Shown here: in pieces, positions 9,006-18,177 of the stretch
Numbering within the stretch: the stretch's first letter is position 1
Layout of the letters: each line of letters opens with the position of its first letter
Translations under genes and position numbers: made by a program
Assembly: GCA_040081715.1 (NCBI GenBank)
Contig: JBEBFY010000003.1
Location: forward strand, 141,176-205,175
Direction: 5' to 3'
Origin: CANKJK01 sp040081715
GTDB taxonomy: Bacteria; Acidobacteriota; Vicinamibacteria; Vicinamibacterales; UBA2999
Length of the DNA: 64,000 bases
Notes under the pieces: generated by a model
What the model was told of the DNA's origin: nothing
What the model saw: only the letters and a program-made list of their open reading frames with translations
Database searches by the model: none

Positions 9006-9910
9006 GCGCTGGCAGAAAGGTCGGACCCGGTCAGCCGGCGATAGGCGTCCAGGTACTTCTCGCGGGTCCGCGTCACCACCTCATCCGGCAGGGCGGGGAC
9101 CGGCGGCTGCTTGTTCCACCGGATCTGCTCGAGGTAGTCGCGCACGAATTGTTTGTCGAAGCTGGGCTGGGGCCCGCCGGGCGCGTACGCGTCCGCCGGC
9201 CAGTATCGAGACGAATCCGGAGTCATCACCTCGTCGATCAGCAGTAGCTCGCCGGCGGAGGTCAGGCCGAACTCGAACTTCGTGTCCGCCAGGATGATGC
9301 CCCGGGTGGCGGCGTGGGCGACCCCGTGGGCGTAGAGCGCCAGCGTCAGTCGCCTCAGGCGCTCAACGAGTCCGGCACCCACCAGGCGGCCCGCCTCGAC
9401 CTCGCTGATGTTGATGTCGTGACCGCTCGCGGCCTTCGTGGCTGGCGTGAAGATCGGCGCCGGCAGGCGATCCGACTCCCGCAGGCCCGCTGGCAGGGGC
9501 ACGCCGCAGACCTGACCGGTGGCGAGGTACTCCTTCCAGCCGGAGCCGGAGAGGTACCCGCGGGCCACGCACTCAATCGGGATGGGCTCGGTCCGGGTGA
9601 CCAGCATGGTCCGGCCCGCGAGCAGCGCCCGGTGCGGCGCCACGTCCGGCGGAAATTGGGTCGGGTCAGTGGAAATGAGGTGGTTGGGGCAGATGTGCCC
9701 CGTGCGCTCGAACCAGAAGCGCGAGAGCTGGGTGAGGATGCGTCCCTTGTCCGGGATGCCCGAGCCCAGGACGTAGTCGAAGGCGGAAATGCGGTCGGTC
9801 GCCACGATGAGCAGGGCGCCCTCAACCTCGTAGACATCGCGAACCTTGCCGCGCCGGAACACAGCGAGGCCGGGAAGGGCGGTGTCGAGCAGGGGAGTGG
9901 GTGGAGTCAC
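9002..9910 (-). CDS. purC: SAICAR synthetase (phosphoribosylaminoimidazole-succinocarboxamide synthase)
   Basis: PurC joins CAIR and aspartate using ATP in purine synthesis. The family signatures GKVRDVYEV, TDRISAFDYVLG, ECVARGYLSGSGWKEY and DTKFEFG are all present. I chose GTG 9910 (302 residues, VTPPTPLLDTALPGLAVFRR) because homologues begin close to the LPGL motif. ATG 9973 or 9955 would add about 21 or 15 basic residues and cannot be excluded. It is followed by the Fis-type gene with overlapping codons. Confidence 0.95.
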   Translation of the reverse strand: MTPPTPLLDTALPGLAVFRRGKVRDVYEVEGALLIVATDRISAFDYVLGSGIPDKGRILTQLSRFWFERTGHICPNHLISTDPTQFPPDVAPHRALLAGRTMLVTRTEPIPIECVARGYLSGSGWKEYLATGQVCGVPLPAGLRESDRLPAPIFTPATKAASGHDINISEVEAGRLVGAGLVERLRRLTLALYAHGVAHAATRGIILADTKFEFGLTSAGELLLIDEVMTPDSSRYWPADAYAPGGPQPSFDKQFVRDYLEQIRWNKQPPVPALPDEVVTRTREKYLDAYRRLTGSDLSASA

Positions 9911-9983
9911 GTGGGCCAAGCGGGAGGGCTGCGATCTTAACGGCGAGGTGCGCATCCCGCAACCGTACGCCATTGCGACGGTG

Positions 9984-10011
9984 TTGCCGGGAGATCACCC
10001 TGATATATTGT
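9984..10011 (+). promoter_or_regulatory. Candidate promoter for the flippase-nrdR-ntrYX run
   Basis: TTGCCG (9984-9989), a 16-base spacer and TATTGT (10006-10011) are followed by AGGAA (10023-10027) before the chosen GTG at 10038. This supports the short form of the downstream gene. It lies inside the purC upstream region on the opposite strand. Confidence 0.4.
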
Positions 10012-10037
10012 GGGCACTCCTCAGGAACAGTGCCGCC

Positions 10038-11072
10038 GTGAAGCCCATCCGTACCCTCGCCGTGTCTCTGCTCGCCTTCGGGCTCCTGGCCTGGTTCCTG
10101 CGCCACGCCAACCTGGCGGACGTGTGGATCCAGATGCGGTCCGCCGACCACAGCATGCTGGTCTGGAGCACGTTGCTGTTCTTCCCGATGATGGCGATCA
10201 GGGCGGTGCGCTGGCAGGTGCTGATGAGACCGATCGGGCCCGTCAGGACATGGTACGCGTGGCGCGCGACGCTGATCGGTTTTGCGGCGTCGAACGTCCT
10301 GCCCGCGAGGATCGGCGAAGTGCTGCGGCCGTATCTGCTGGCCAGGTCGGAGCGCCTGGACACCGCCTCCACCTTTGCCACCGTTGTCGTGGAGCGGTTG
10401 CTCGACGGGCTCGCGGTGCTGGCGCTCCTGGCGCTGTATCTTTCCGGGCTGACCGGCCCTCATTCCCGTACCCCGCTGATGGCGACGATCGCCGTGTCGG
10501 CGGCCCTGGTCGCTGCCGGAATCCTTGCGCTGCTGCTGTTCACGGCGGTGCTGTCGGCCAGGCCGGAACGCGTGGGCCGCCTGGTCCATCGCAGCGAGCG
10601 GGTGCTCCCGGCGCGTATCGCCCTGCTTCTCGCGCGGCTCGCCGAGCGGTTTTCGCATGGCCTCGGCGTGGCCCGTTCCCCCAGGCTGCTGGTGGTGTCC
10701 CTGCTCTGGACGGTCGGACTGTGGTTGACCATCTCCGCGCAGACGTGGATGGTGTCGAACGCCTTCGGCATCGACATGGCGCCGGGTGCCACGTTCCTGC
10801 TGCAGGCGCTGCTGGTGATTGGGATTGCGGTGCCGACACCCGGCGGTGTCGGCGGGTTTCACGAGGCCTACCGCATCGGCGTCACGACGTTCTTCGGTGC
10901 GGGCAACGATGCGGCGGTGGGCGCGGGGCTGGTGCTGCATGCCATCTCCTTCGTGCCGACGACGGTGATTGGCGGAGTGTTGATGTTGAGAGACGGCCTG
11001 AGCGTCGGCCGCCTCAGGCACATGGCCGATGGCGCAGAACCGATCCCAGAAGGGACGACGGTGGCGCCATGA
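10038..11072 (+). CDS. Flippase-like/lysylphosphatidylglycerol-synthase-type integral membrane protein
   Basis: The protein has about 344 residues and roughly eight membrane helices. Family marks include ARIGEVLRPYLLARSE, VVVERLLDGLAVLALL and the C-terminal IAVPTPGGVGGFHEAYRIGV. These fit the flippase-like (UPF0104/LPG synthase TM) family, whose members are linked to lipid translocation or modification; the substrate is unknown. Reading from an earlier in-frame start (9846) would add a soluble antisense-like stretch overlapping purC. GTG 10038, behind a candidate promoter and AGGAA, is preferred. The stop overlaps the nrdR start (ATGA). Confidence 0.85.
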   Translation: MKPIRTLAVSLLAFGLLAWFLRHANLADVWIQMRSADHSMLVWSTLLFFPMMAIRAVRWQVLMRPIGPVRTWYAWRATLIGFAASNVLPARIGEVLRPYLLARSERLDTASTFATVVVERLLDGLAVLALLALYLSGLTGPHSRTPLMATIAVSAALVAAGILALLLFTAVLSARPERVGRLVHRSERVLPARIALLLARLAERFSHGLGVARSPRLLVVSLLWTVGLWLTISAQTWMVSNAFGIDMAPGATFLLQALLVIGIAVPTPGGVGGFHEAYRIGVTTFFGAGNDAAVGAGLVLHAISFVPTTVIGGVLMLRDGLSVGRLRHMADGAEPIPEGTTVAP

Positions 11073-11527
11073 AGTGTCCCTTCTGCAATCACCTGGGCGA
11101 CAAGGTGGTGGACTCGCGGGAAAGCAAGGAAGGCGAGGTCATCCGGCGGCGTCGGGAATGTCTCGGATGCGGCCGGCGGTTCACGAGCTATGAGCGGATC
11201 GATGAGATTCCCTACATGGTGGTGAAGAAGGACGGCAGCCGCGAGCGCTTCGAGCGGCAGAAGCTCATTGCCGGCCTGCTCAAGGCCTGCGAGAAGCGGC
11301 CGGTCAGCGTGGCGGCGCTGGAAGGCGTGGCTGATCGGATCGAGGGCGTCCTCCAGGAGCGGCCCGACAAGGAAGTGACGACCAACGAGGTCGGCGCCAT
11401 CGTCATGGATGAACTGAAGCGGCTCGACAAGGTTGCCTATGTGCGGTTCGCCTCTGTGTACCGTCACTTCCGCGACATCGGCGAGTTCATGAGCGAGCTG
11501 AAGGATTTGCTGAGTACGAAGGAGTAG
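11069..11527 (+). CDS. nrdR: Transcriptional repressor NrdR
   Basis: NrdR senses ATP/dATP and represses ribonucleotide-reductase genes. The 152-residue protein has the zinc ribbon MKCPFC...CLGCGRRFTSYERI (Cys 3, 6, 31 and 34) followed by the ATP-cone (VVKKDGSRERFERQKLIAGL). The length is normal. The ATG overlaps the stop of the flippase-like gene, and ntrY follows 12 bases later. No nrd genes or obvious NrdR boxes were found in the window. Confidence 0.97.
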   Translation: MKCPFCNHLGDKVVDSRESKEGEVIRRRRECLGCGRRFTSYERIDEIPYMVVKKDGSRERFERQKLIAGLLKACEKRPVSVAALEGVADRIEGVLQERPDKEVTTNEVGAIVMDELKRLDKVAYVRFASVYRHFRDIGEFMSELKDLLSTKE

Positions 11528-11539
11528 GAGGCCAGGGGT

Positions 11540-13822
11540 ATGGCTGTTCCGGCCCGGTCCGCCTCCGCGTCCCGTTCCACGGTCCCGCCCCCCCTGCGGC
11601 GCGGCGATGTGGCGCCGCCCTCGCCGCGTCCGTTCCGCGACAATACCCGCCTCATCGTCTTCGGCATCATCGCGCTCCTCGCCGTACTCGGCGGGCTGCT
11701 GGTGCTGGCGGGGGAGTCCAGCAGCCTGGCGCCGGACTTCCTCACCGAGTTCGTCCTCTACGCGTTGGTGGCCACCGACGTCACCATGCTGGCGGCGCTG
11801 ACCTTCGTGCTCGCGCGGAACATCGTGAAGCTGGTGGTCGAGCACCGGCGGGCGCTGCCGTTCGCGCGCTTCCGCGTGAAGCTGGTCGCCGTGCTCCTCG
11901 GCATGACGCTGATCCCGGCGCTGCTGGTCCTGATTGTCGGCAGCGAGCTGATCCGGACAAGCGTGGACCGGTGGTTCAACGCCCCGATGGACGACGTGCT
12001 GGCCTCCGCCACGGCCATTGCGGGTGACTACTACCAGGAGCGGCAGGCGCGCGTGCAGAGTGAGGCCCGGCGCGTGGCGGGTGCCCTCTCGGGTGAGGCA
12101 CTGGACGGGCTCACGGACGCACGGATTGCGGCGCTCATGCAGCCGTCCGTGGGCACGGCGGCCGGCGCGCGGCTCTACGTCTTCCGCCTCGGCGAGGCCA
12201 GGGGCGCGCTGGTGAACGTGGGGGAAACGGGCGTGGCTCCAAGCCTGGGCGCCGGCGTGATCGTGACCCGCCTGGCCGAGCGCGTCGTGACGGGAGGTGC
12301 CGAGGCCACCTCGACGGACCGGCTCGGGGAGAGCAGCGACCTGCTGGGCGGCGGCGCGCCGATTCGGGGCCCGGACGGCTCGATTGCCGGAGCCGCCCTC
12401 GTGACGGATACGCTGACCGGTGACCTGGCGCTGCGCGCGCGGCGGGTGACGCGCGCCTACGAGGCATATCAGCAGACGCGGGTGCTGCGGCGGCCGCTCA
12501 CGGCTGTGTACCTCTCCTTCTTCGTGATGCTGACGTTGCTGATTCTGGTGGCCGCCACGTGGATGGGGCTGTATCTGGCCAAGCGGATCACGCGACCTGT
12601 GCAGATGCTGGCCGCCGCGGCACGGGAGATCGGGGCCGGGCACCTGGATCATCGGCTGGTCCGCGAGACGGCCGACGAGTTCGGGTCGCTGATCGACGCG
12701 TTCAACAGCATGACGACCGAGCTGGCGGCAAGCCGCCGGCGGCTGGAGCGGAGCGCCCTGGACGTGGAGCGCAAGCACCAGGACGTGGAGGCGAGGCGCC
12801 GCTACATCGAGACGATTCTCGAGCGCATCGCGACCGGCGTGATCTCCGTTGACGAGGCCGGGGCCATCCGCACGGTCAACCCGGCGGCCGCGCGCCTGCT
12901 GGGACTGGCCGGCGATCTTTCCGGGCGGCCCGTGTCGGCCGTCTTCGGCGAGTCGGAGCTGAAGCCGCTCGCCGAACTCATCGAGGAGGCGGCACGGAAC
13001 CGTCGAGAGGTGCGGCCCCGGGAGGTGGCGATGACGCTCGACGGGCGGGAGCTCCACCTTGCGGTGGTCACGACGCCGCTGCTGCGCGAGGATGGCGGGG
13101 CGGAGGGCGTGGTGCTGGTCTTCGACGACGTGACGCCGCTGATTCGTGCCCAGAAGGTGGCGGCCTGGCGCGAAGTGGCCCGGCGCCTGGCGCACGAAAT
13201 CAAGAACCCCCTCACGCCGATTCAGCTCTGCGCGGAGCGGATGCGCCGTCACTTCGGCGGCGCGCCGGAGGCGACTCGCGCCCTGGTCGACGAGTGCACG
13301 ACCACGATCGTGGGCGAGGTCGACTCCCTGAAGAGCCTGGTCGACGAGTTCTCGCAGTTTGCCCGGATGCCGGCGCCGCGCGCGGTGCCGACCGACCTGC
13401 ACAAGCTGGTCAACGAGGTGCTGACCCTCAATGACGGCCTGCTGACCGACGTGCGGGTCGGCCGCCGGTTCGCACCGGGCCTGCCGGCGGTCTCGGTGGA
13501 TCCGGAGCAGATCCGCCGGGTCGTCCAGAACCTGGTCGACAACGCCATTGAGGCCATGGAGCGGAAGGGCGAGATCGCGGTCGAGACCGAGCACGATCCC
13601 GGGCACCATCTGGTGAGGCTGGTGATTGCCGACCACGGTCCGGGCATTCCCGCCTCGGAGCGGGAGAAGCTCTTCCTCCCGTACTACTCCACCAAGCGGC
13701 GGGGAAGCGGCCTGGGGCTGGCCATTGTGCGGCGGATCGTGGCCGAGCACGGCGGCAGCATCGAACTGTCCGATAACGTGCCCACCGGCACGCGGTTCGC
13801 GATCGAACTGCCGTGCGCGTGA
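11540..13822 (+). CDS. ntrY: NtrY-type sensor histidine kinase
   Basis: This 760-residue membrane kinase has helices at about residues 38-57, 68-95 and 113-135, a roughly 180-residue extracytoplasmic sensing region, another helix near 323-345, then HAMP, a PAS domain (ETILERIATGVISVDEAGAI), HisKA with the phospho-acceptor His 552 in RRLAHEIKNPLTP, and an ATPase domain (N-box NLVDNAIEAM, GPGIP, GSGLGLAIV). This is the NtrY architecture. It signals to the NtrX-type regulator immediately downstream. The N-terminal 35 residues are proline- and arginine-rich and cytoplasmic. The sensed stimulus is unknown; nitrogen or redox roles are known for NtrY elsewhere. Confidence 0.92.
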   Translation: MAVPARSASASRSTVPPPLRRGDVAPPSPRPFRDNTRLIVFGIIALLAVLGGLLVLAGESSSLAPDFLTEFVLYALVATDVTMLAALTFVLARNIVKLVVEHRRALPFARFRVKLVAVLLGMTLIPALLVLIVGSELIRTSVDRWFNAPMDDVLASATAIAGDYYQERQARVQSEARRVAGALSGEALDGLTDARIAALMQPSVGTAAGARLYVFRLGEARGALVNVGETGVAPSLGAGVIVTRLAERVVTGGAEATSTDRLGESSDLLGGGAPIRGPDGSIAGAALVTDTLTGDLALRARRVTRAYEAYQQTRVLRRPLTAVYLSFFVMLTLLILVAATWMGLYLAKRITRPVQMLAAAAREIGAGHLDHRLVRETADEFGSLIDAFNSMTTELAASRRRLERSALDVERKHQDVEARRRYIETILERIATGVISVDEAGAIRTVNPAAARLLGLAGDLSGRPVSAVFGESELKPLAELIEEAARNRREVRPREVAMTLDGRELHLAVVTTPLLREDGGAEGVVLVFDDVTPLIRAQKVAAWREVARRLAHEIKNPLTPIQLCAERMRRHFGGAPEATRALVDECTTTIVGEVDSLKSLVDEFSQFARMPAPRAVPTDLHKLVNEVLTLNDGLLTDVRVGRRFAPGLPAVSVDPEQIRRVVQNLVDNAIEAMERKGEIAVETEHDPGHHLVRLVIADHGPGIPASEREKLFLPYYSTKRRGSGLGLAIVRRIVAEHGGSIELSDNVPTGTRFAIELPCA

Positions 13823-13838
13823 GGGCCGGGTCTCGCTG

Positions 13839-15212
13839 ATGGCGTCCATCCTGATCGTCGACGACGAGCCGGGCGTGCGCAGCGCCCTGTCGGGCGTGCT
13901 GCGCGACGAAGGCTACGACGTCGCGTCGGTAGACAGCGGGGAGGCGTGCCTTGAGCGGGTGGCCACGGAACCCTTCGATGTCGTGATTCTCGACGTGTGG
14001 CTGCCAGGGATGGACGGGCTGGCGACGCTTGAACGCATGCGCGAACGGCAGGTGGATGCGCAGGTCGTGATGGTCTCCGGCCACGGCAGCATCGAGTCGG
14101 CGGTCCGTTCGATCAAGCTGGGTGCCTTCGATTTTGTCGAGAAGCCCCTCTCGCTCGACAAGACCGTGCTGGTTGTGCGCAACGCCCTGCGACAGCGCAG
14201 ACTCGAGGTGGAAAACGAGGCGCTGCGCGCGCGCGTCGAGCGGCAGGACACGCTCGTGGGTAACAGCGCCGCCCTGGCATTGCTGCGGGAGCAGATCGCT
14301 ACCGCGGCACCCAGCAACGGGCGTGTGCTCATCCTCGGTGAGAATGGCACGGGCAAGGAACTCGTGGCCCGGAGCATCCACGCACTCAGTCACCGAAGAG
14401 CGGGGCCCTTTGTCGAGGTGAACTGCGCGGCCATTCCCGAAGAGCTCATCGAGAGTGAGCTGTTCGGCCACGTGCGGGGGGCGTTTACCGGCGCCGTGGC
14501 CGAGCGCCGGGGCAAGTTCGAACTCGCGCACGGCGGAACGATCTTCCTGGATGAAATCGGCGACATGAGCCTGAAGACGCAGGCCAAGGTGCTGCGGGTA
14601 CTGCAGGAGCAGGTGATGGAGCCGGTCGGGGGTTCCCGGCGCATTCGCGTGGACGCCCGGGTGCTGGCGGCGACCAACAAGGACCTGCCGTCGGAGATCC
14701 GGGCCGGGCGGTTTCGTGAGGATCTGTTCTTCCGCCTGAACGTGGTGCCGATCACCGTTGCGCCGCTGCGGGATCGTCGCGACGACATTCCACGCCTGGC
14801 CGCCCACTTCATGGCCGTGCTGGCGCGCGAGTACGGCCGGCGCCCCAAGGCGTTCGAACCCGATGCGGTGGCTGTACTCCAGGCCTACGACTGGCCGGGC
14901 AACGTCCGTGAACTGCGCAACGTGGTGGAGCGCCTGATGATCATGGTGCCTGCAGAGCGAGTCACTGCCGCCGACCTGCCCCTCGTGACCTCAGGGCGGG
15001 TGCTCCTGCCGGACGTGCCCGAGGCGGCACTCGCGCCGCTGCACGACGCCCGCGATGATTTCGAGCGCGGGTACATCCTGCGGGCGCTCGCCAGGCAGCG
15101 CGGACATATCTCCCGCACCGCCGACGCGCTCGGCGTCGAGCGGAGCAACCTGTACCGCAAGATGCGCTCGCTGGGGATCCCAGTGGGCCGCCGCGACGAC
15201 GACCCGACTTAG
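13839..15212 (+). CDS. ntrX: NtrX-type sigma-54-dependent response regulator
   Basis: This 457-residue NtrC-family regulator has a receiver domain with acceptor Asp 52 (VVILDVWLPGMDG), an AAA+ domain with Walker A GENGTGKE, the sigma-54 contact motif GAFTGA and GGTIFLDEIGDMS, and a C-terminal Fis-type HTH (RGHISRTADALGVERSNLYR). The ATG at 13839 begins the receiver (MASILIVDDEPGVRSAL). The frame open upstream is inside ntrY and was not used. It pairs with the preceding kinase. The stop codon lies inside a strong hairpin. Confidence 0.94.
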   Translation: MASILIVDDEPGVRSALSGVLRDEGYDVASVDSGEACLERVATEPFDVVILDVWLPGMDGLATLERMRERQVDAQVVMVSGHGSIESAVRSIKLGAFDFVEKPLSLDKTVLVVRNALRQRRLEVENEALRARVERQDTLVGNSAALALLREQIATAAPSNGRVLILGENGTGKELVARSIHALSHRRAGPFVEVNCAAIPEELIESELFGHVRGAFTGAVAERRGKFELAHGGTIFLDEIGDMSLKTQAKVLRVLQEQVMEPVGGSRRIRVDARVLAATNKDLPSEIRAGRFREDLFFRLNVVPITVAPLRDRRDDIPRLAAHFMAVLAREYGRRPKAFEPDAVAVLQAYDWPGNVRELRNVVERLMIMVPAERVTAADLPLVTSGRVLLPDVPEAALAPLHDARDDFERGYILRALARQRGHISRTADALGVERSNLYRKMRSLGIPVGRRDDDPT

Positions 15213-15232
15213 GGTTCGCCTGGGCGAACCCT
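15211..15232. terminator. Hairpin overlapping both stop codons of ntrX and ftcD
   Basis: AGGGTTCGCC (15211-15220) and GGCGAACCCT (15223-15232) form a perfect stem around a minimal loop. The stem includes two bases of the ntrX TAG and the first base of the opposing ftcD stop. No U-tract follows. It probably ends or protects both convergent transcripts. Confidence 0.65.
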
Positions 15233-16131
15233 CAGTCGAGTCCGGCCCGGCGCAACTGCTCTTCGAGCAGCAGCGCGTCAGTCCAGCCGGCGATCTGGAG
15301 TTCCTGGGGCGAACGGCCGCCCAGCGCGGCCCGCGGGATCAGGCCCACGACTTCGCTGTCCACTACTGAGACACCGAGCGTGCTGGCGGCGTGTGCCACT
15401 GCCGCGAAGGCGTCAGCCGCCGTGGTCGTGTCGAGGTCGACCAGGTTCATCGAGACCTGTGCCAATGCGCGATGGGCGAGCCACATCGGCAGCGCCTTGA
15501 CCCCGGGCAGACCGCCGTTGCGGGCGCGGACCGCTGTGGCGATGCGCGTGGCGATGGTCATGTCGGCCGTATCCAGATTCACATTGAAGGCCACGAGCGG
15601 CTTGCGTGCGCCGATGGCCATCACGCCCGCCGTCGGGTGCGGAACCCGTGGCCCAGCATCCGGCAGCCATCCGGGAAGATGCATCCGTGCCGCGAGGCCC
15701 GCGGGTCCTCCCGCGCGGATCTGATCAAGCCTCCGGCGGTTCGCGGCCGGGGCGGCCTCCTCGTACAGGTAGATCGGGATGCCGAAGGTATCCGCGGCCG
15801 CGCCGGCGAAGCGTCTGGCGAGGGCGACCGCGTCGGCCATCGTCGAGCCTGACAGGGGCACGAAGGGCATCACGTCCACGGCGCCCAACCTGGGATGGAC
15901 ACCCTGATGCTGGCTCAGGTCGATGCGCGCGATTGCGGCGGCCACGAGGGCCAGCATCGCCTCGTGGATACCGGCGGGTGTGCCGGCGACGGTCAGCACC
16001 GTCCGATTATGGGAGGGGTCGCTCGACACGTTGAGGAGGTGTGCGTCCTCGCCTGCGCAGGCGGCTGCGAGCGCGGTGAGCACGCCGGCGCGCCGGCCCT
16101 CGCTCACGTTCGGAACCGCTTCCATCACCAT
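15232..16131 (-). CDS. ftcD: Glutamate formimidoyltransferase
   Basis: This enzyme transfers the formimino group of N-formimino-glutamate to tetrahydrofolate, usually in histidine breakdown. The start region MEAVPNVSEGRR, the central HQGVHPRLGAVDVMPFVPLS and GGLPGVKALPMWLAH are typical of the formiminotransferase domain. About 299 residues are read from ATG 16131, with ATG 16125 equally possible. An upstream ATG adding 25 residues is unlikely. The cyclodeaminase domain of bifunctional eukaryotic FTCD is absent, as in many bacteria. No hut genes are in the window. Confidence 0.9.
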   Translation of the reverse strand: MVMEAVPNVSEGRRAGVLTALAAACAGEDAHLLNVSSDPSHNRTVLTVAGTPAGIHEAMLALVAAAIARIDLSQHQGVHPRLGAVDVMPFVPLSGSTMADAVALARRFAGAAADTFGIPIYLYEEAAPAANRRRLDQIRAGGPAGLAARMHLPGWLPDAGPRVPHPTAGVMAIGARKPLVAFNVNLDTADMTIATRIATAVRARNGGLPGVKALPMWLAHRALAQVSMNLVDLDTTTAADAFAAVAHAASTLGVSVVDSEVVGLIPRAALGGRSPQELQIAGWTDALLLEEQLRRAGLD

Positions 16132-16237
16132 CACGCGGTCATTGTTGATCGCTCTTCGCGCCTCGTCAGCTTGGCGCCGCGCTCCGGGCCTCAGGCACGA
16201 CGTCACGCTTCCAGGGGACTGGCAGGCCGGTGGGTGT

Positions 16238-16266
16238 TTGACCGATCCCGGGAAAGACTTGATAAT
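16238..16266 (+). promoter_or_regulatory. Strong candidate sigma-70 promoter
   Basis: TTGACC (16238-16243), exactly 17 bases and GATAAT (16261-16266) match consensus at ten of twelve positions. They lie in the divergent gap upstream of the gene starting at 16292. This likely drives the long rightward run beginning with the TPR protein. Confidence 0.7.
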
Positions 16267-16291
16267 CTTGGCATTCCGCTGCGATCACCCC

Positions 16292-17095
16292 ATGCCCGAT
16301 CCCCTACTGGTCCCTGATCGCGCCACTGCGGACGCCGACAGCCGCGATGCGCGGATCGAACAGCTCCTGCTGACGGGCCTCGACCTGTACTTTGCCGGTC
16401 AGTACGAGCAGGCGATCAACGTCTGGACGCGGGTCTCGTTCCTCGAACGTGGTCACGGCCGTGCCCGGGCGTACATCGAGCGCGCGCGTGGGGCGATCGC
16501 CGAGCGTCAGCGCGAGGGCGACGAACTGCTGCAGCTCGGGGTGGACGCCTTCAATCGCGGCGACACCGACCATGCGCGGGACCTGCTCACGCAGGCCGTC
16601 GAGTGCTCCGGTCCCGACGACCTTGCGTCCAGCGTGCTTGAGCGCGTGCACCGGTTGCGCCGGACGCTGGTGCCGGGCGCAACCGGACTCGCCAATGCCG
16701 GGTCGGTGTTAGCGGGCCTGGCGGTGGAGCCTCCCGCGCCGCGCGTGACCCGGCGGGTCAGTCTGCTGGCCGTGGCGCTGGCGGCGGCACTGGTAGGGGC
16801 GCTGCTGGCGGGGCTCGCCATCGAGGTCTGGTTTGCCGCGCCTGTCGAGGTGGGGTCCCCCGGTGGCGCCCGGGCTGGCGATGCGCTGCTGGTGCCGCGC
16901 GCAAGCGACGTGGCGCTGGCACGGGCGCGCGCGCTGGCAGACGGCGGGCACGTGCCCGACGCGTTGCGTCTGCTGGACACCGTCGGTCCCCTGGATCCGC
17001 GGCGCGTGGAGGTAGACCGGCTGCGAGGGGAGCTGCAGGGACGTCTGCTGCGGCTGGCGGGGCTGAGCGTGCCGGGATCCGGTGAAGGGCGATGA
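16292..17095 (+). CDS. TPR-like single-span membrane protein
   Basis: This 267-residue protein starts MPDPLLVPDRATADADSRDA. Residues about 25-110 form helical pairs of the tetratricopeptide type (LTGLDLYFAGQYEQAINVWT; LGVDAFNRGDTDHARDLLTQ). A membrane helix lies at about 157-180, and a third TPR-like unit (ALARARALADGGHVPDALRL) follows near the C terminus. It may be a protein-interaction scaffold at the inner membrane. The next gene (zinc ribbon/RDD) begins two bases after its stop. No specific function can be assigned. Confidence 0.8.
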   Translation: MPDPLLVPDRATADADSRDARIEQLLLTGLDLYFAGQYEQAINVWTRVSFLERGHGRARAYIERARGAIAERQREGDELLQLGVDAFNRGDTDHARDLLTQAVECSGPDDLASSVLERVHRLRRTLVPGATGLANAGSVLAGLAVEPPAPRVTRRVSLLAVALAAALVGALLAGLAIEVWFAAPVEVGSPGGARAGDALLVPRASDVALARARALADGGHVPDALRLLDTVGPLDPRRVEVDRLRGELQGRLLRLAGLSVPGSGEGR

Positions 17096-17096
17096 G

Positions 17097-18173
17097 ATGA
17101 AGTGTCCGAAGTGTGGGTATCTGGGTTTCGATACGGGTCCTCGCTGCCGGAACTGTTCCTACGACTTTGCCTTGCTGGAGGCCGGGGACGACGGCGCCCT
17201 GCCGCTCGACCTCGCTCGCGGCTTCTCGATGGCGGAGCCCACGGCGGAGGAGTCCACTGATGCGTCGTGGCTCCGGGCCATCGACCGGAGCATCAGCGCT
17301 GCGGAGGCCGGCGCCCAGGTGGCACACTCCGGTCTCGATAAGACGGACGTGGTGCCCGTGGCCGGCCGGTCGGTCTTTGACGCGATCGATCTCGACCGGA
17401 TCCTGAGCCGGGCGGAGTCCGCACACGGCAGCGGGCCCGATGCCGGCGAGCCTCTCGTGGTGGACGTGCCGGAGGTGCAACACCCGGATCCTCCGGCGCC
17501 GTCGATCGAGGCGCTCGACCGTGACGTCGTGCCGGTCCGCATGCCACGGCATCGGCCGGCGCTGGACGAGGACATGCCACTGGTGCAGCTGCAGCGGCCC
17601 CGCGCGCCGATCGCGGTGCGCAAGACGCCGATGAGCCCGAACCTCCGGGCGGTCGCGCAGCCGAAGCCGATAGATCCCCAACTGGATTTCCTGGATGAGC
17701 CGCTGTCCGCTGAGGGGCCGGACGCCGGGGCCCTGTCGGAGGTGTCGCCGGCGGACAGCAGCCCAGCCGGCCGCCGTCTCGCCGCGCTCTTCGTCGACGC
17801 GCTGCTTTTCGGTGGCATCGACCTGACGGTGTTGTACCTGACACTCCGGATCGTCGGGCTGGAGATGCATGAGCTGCGGATCCTGCCGGCCTGGCCCCTC
17901 GTGGTGTTCCTTGGCCTGATGAAGGTTGCCTACGTCGCGGTGTTCACCGCGATGGGTGGGCAGACCATCGGAAAGATGGCGATGCACATCCGCGTGGTGT
18001 CCACGGACAACCGGACACTGTCCGGTGCTGCGGCGCTGCGGCGCACGCTGGCCTCGCTGGTGTCGGTTGTGACCGCCGGCCTCGGGTATCTGCCGGGCCT
18101 CGTCGGGCGCGACCGCCGGGCGATTCACGACAGGCTGGCCGGGTCGCGTGTCATCACGGTCGGGGCCGCGTGA
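17097..18173 (+). CDS. Zinc-ribbon plus RDD-domain membrane protein
   Basis: The 358-residue protein opens with a CxxC-CxxC zinc ribbon (Cys 3, 6, 17 and 20). A long disordered acidic/proline-rich linker follows to about residue 220, then an RDD domain with three to four helices (SPAGRRLAALFVDALLFGGI; GGQTIGKMAMHIRVVSTDN). RDD proteins are membrane proteins of uncertain role, and some affect ion tolerance. ATG 17097 is preferred because it begins the zinc ribbon directly and follows GAAGGG. GTG 17082 is possible. The neighbour pgpA begins four bases after the stop. Confidence 0.85.
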   Translation: MKCPKCGYLGFDTGPRCRNCSYDFALLEAGDDGALPLDLARGFSMAEPTAEESTDASWLRAIDRSISAAEAGAQVAHSGLDKTDVVPVAGRSVFDAIDLDRILSRAESAHGSGPDAGEPLVVDVPEVQHPDPPAPSIEALDRDVVPVRMPRHRPALDEDMPLVQLQRPRAPIAVRKTPMSPNLRAVAQPKPIDPQLDFLDEPLSAEGPDAGALSEVSPADSSPAGRRLAALFVDALLFGGIDLTVLYLTLRIVGLEMHELRILPAWPLVVFLGLMKVAYVAVFTAMGGQTIGKMAMHIRVVSTDNRTLSGAAALRRTLASLVSVVTAGLGYLPGLVGRDRRAIHDRLAGSRVITVGAA

Positions 18174-18177
18174 GCTG

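Noticed and set aside
10868..13849. A very long open frame (about 990 codons) on the minus strand across nrdR and ntrY
   Set aside because: It is antisense to two clear genes. High-GC third positions keep such frames open; the translation is low-complexity (His/Arg/Gln rich) with no recognisable domain.
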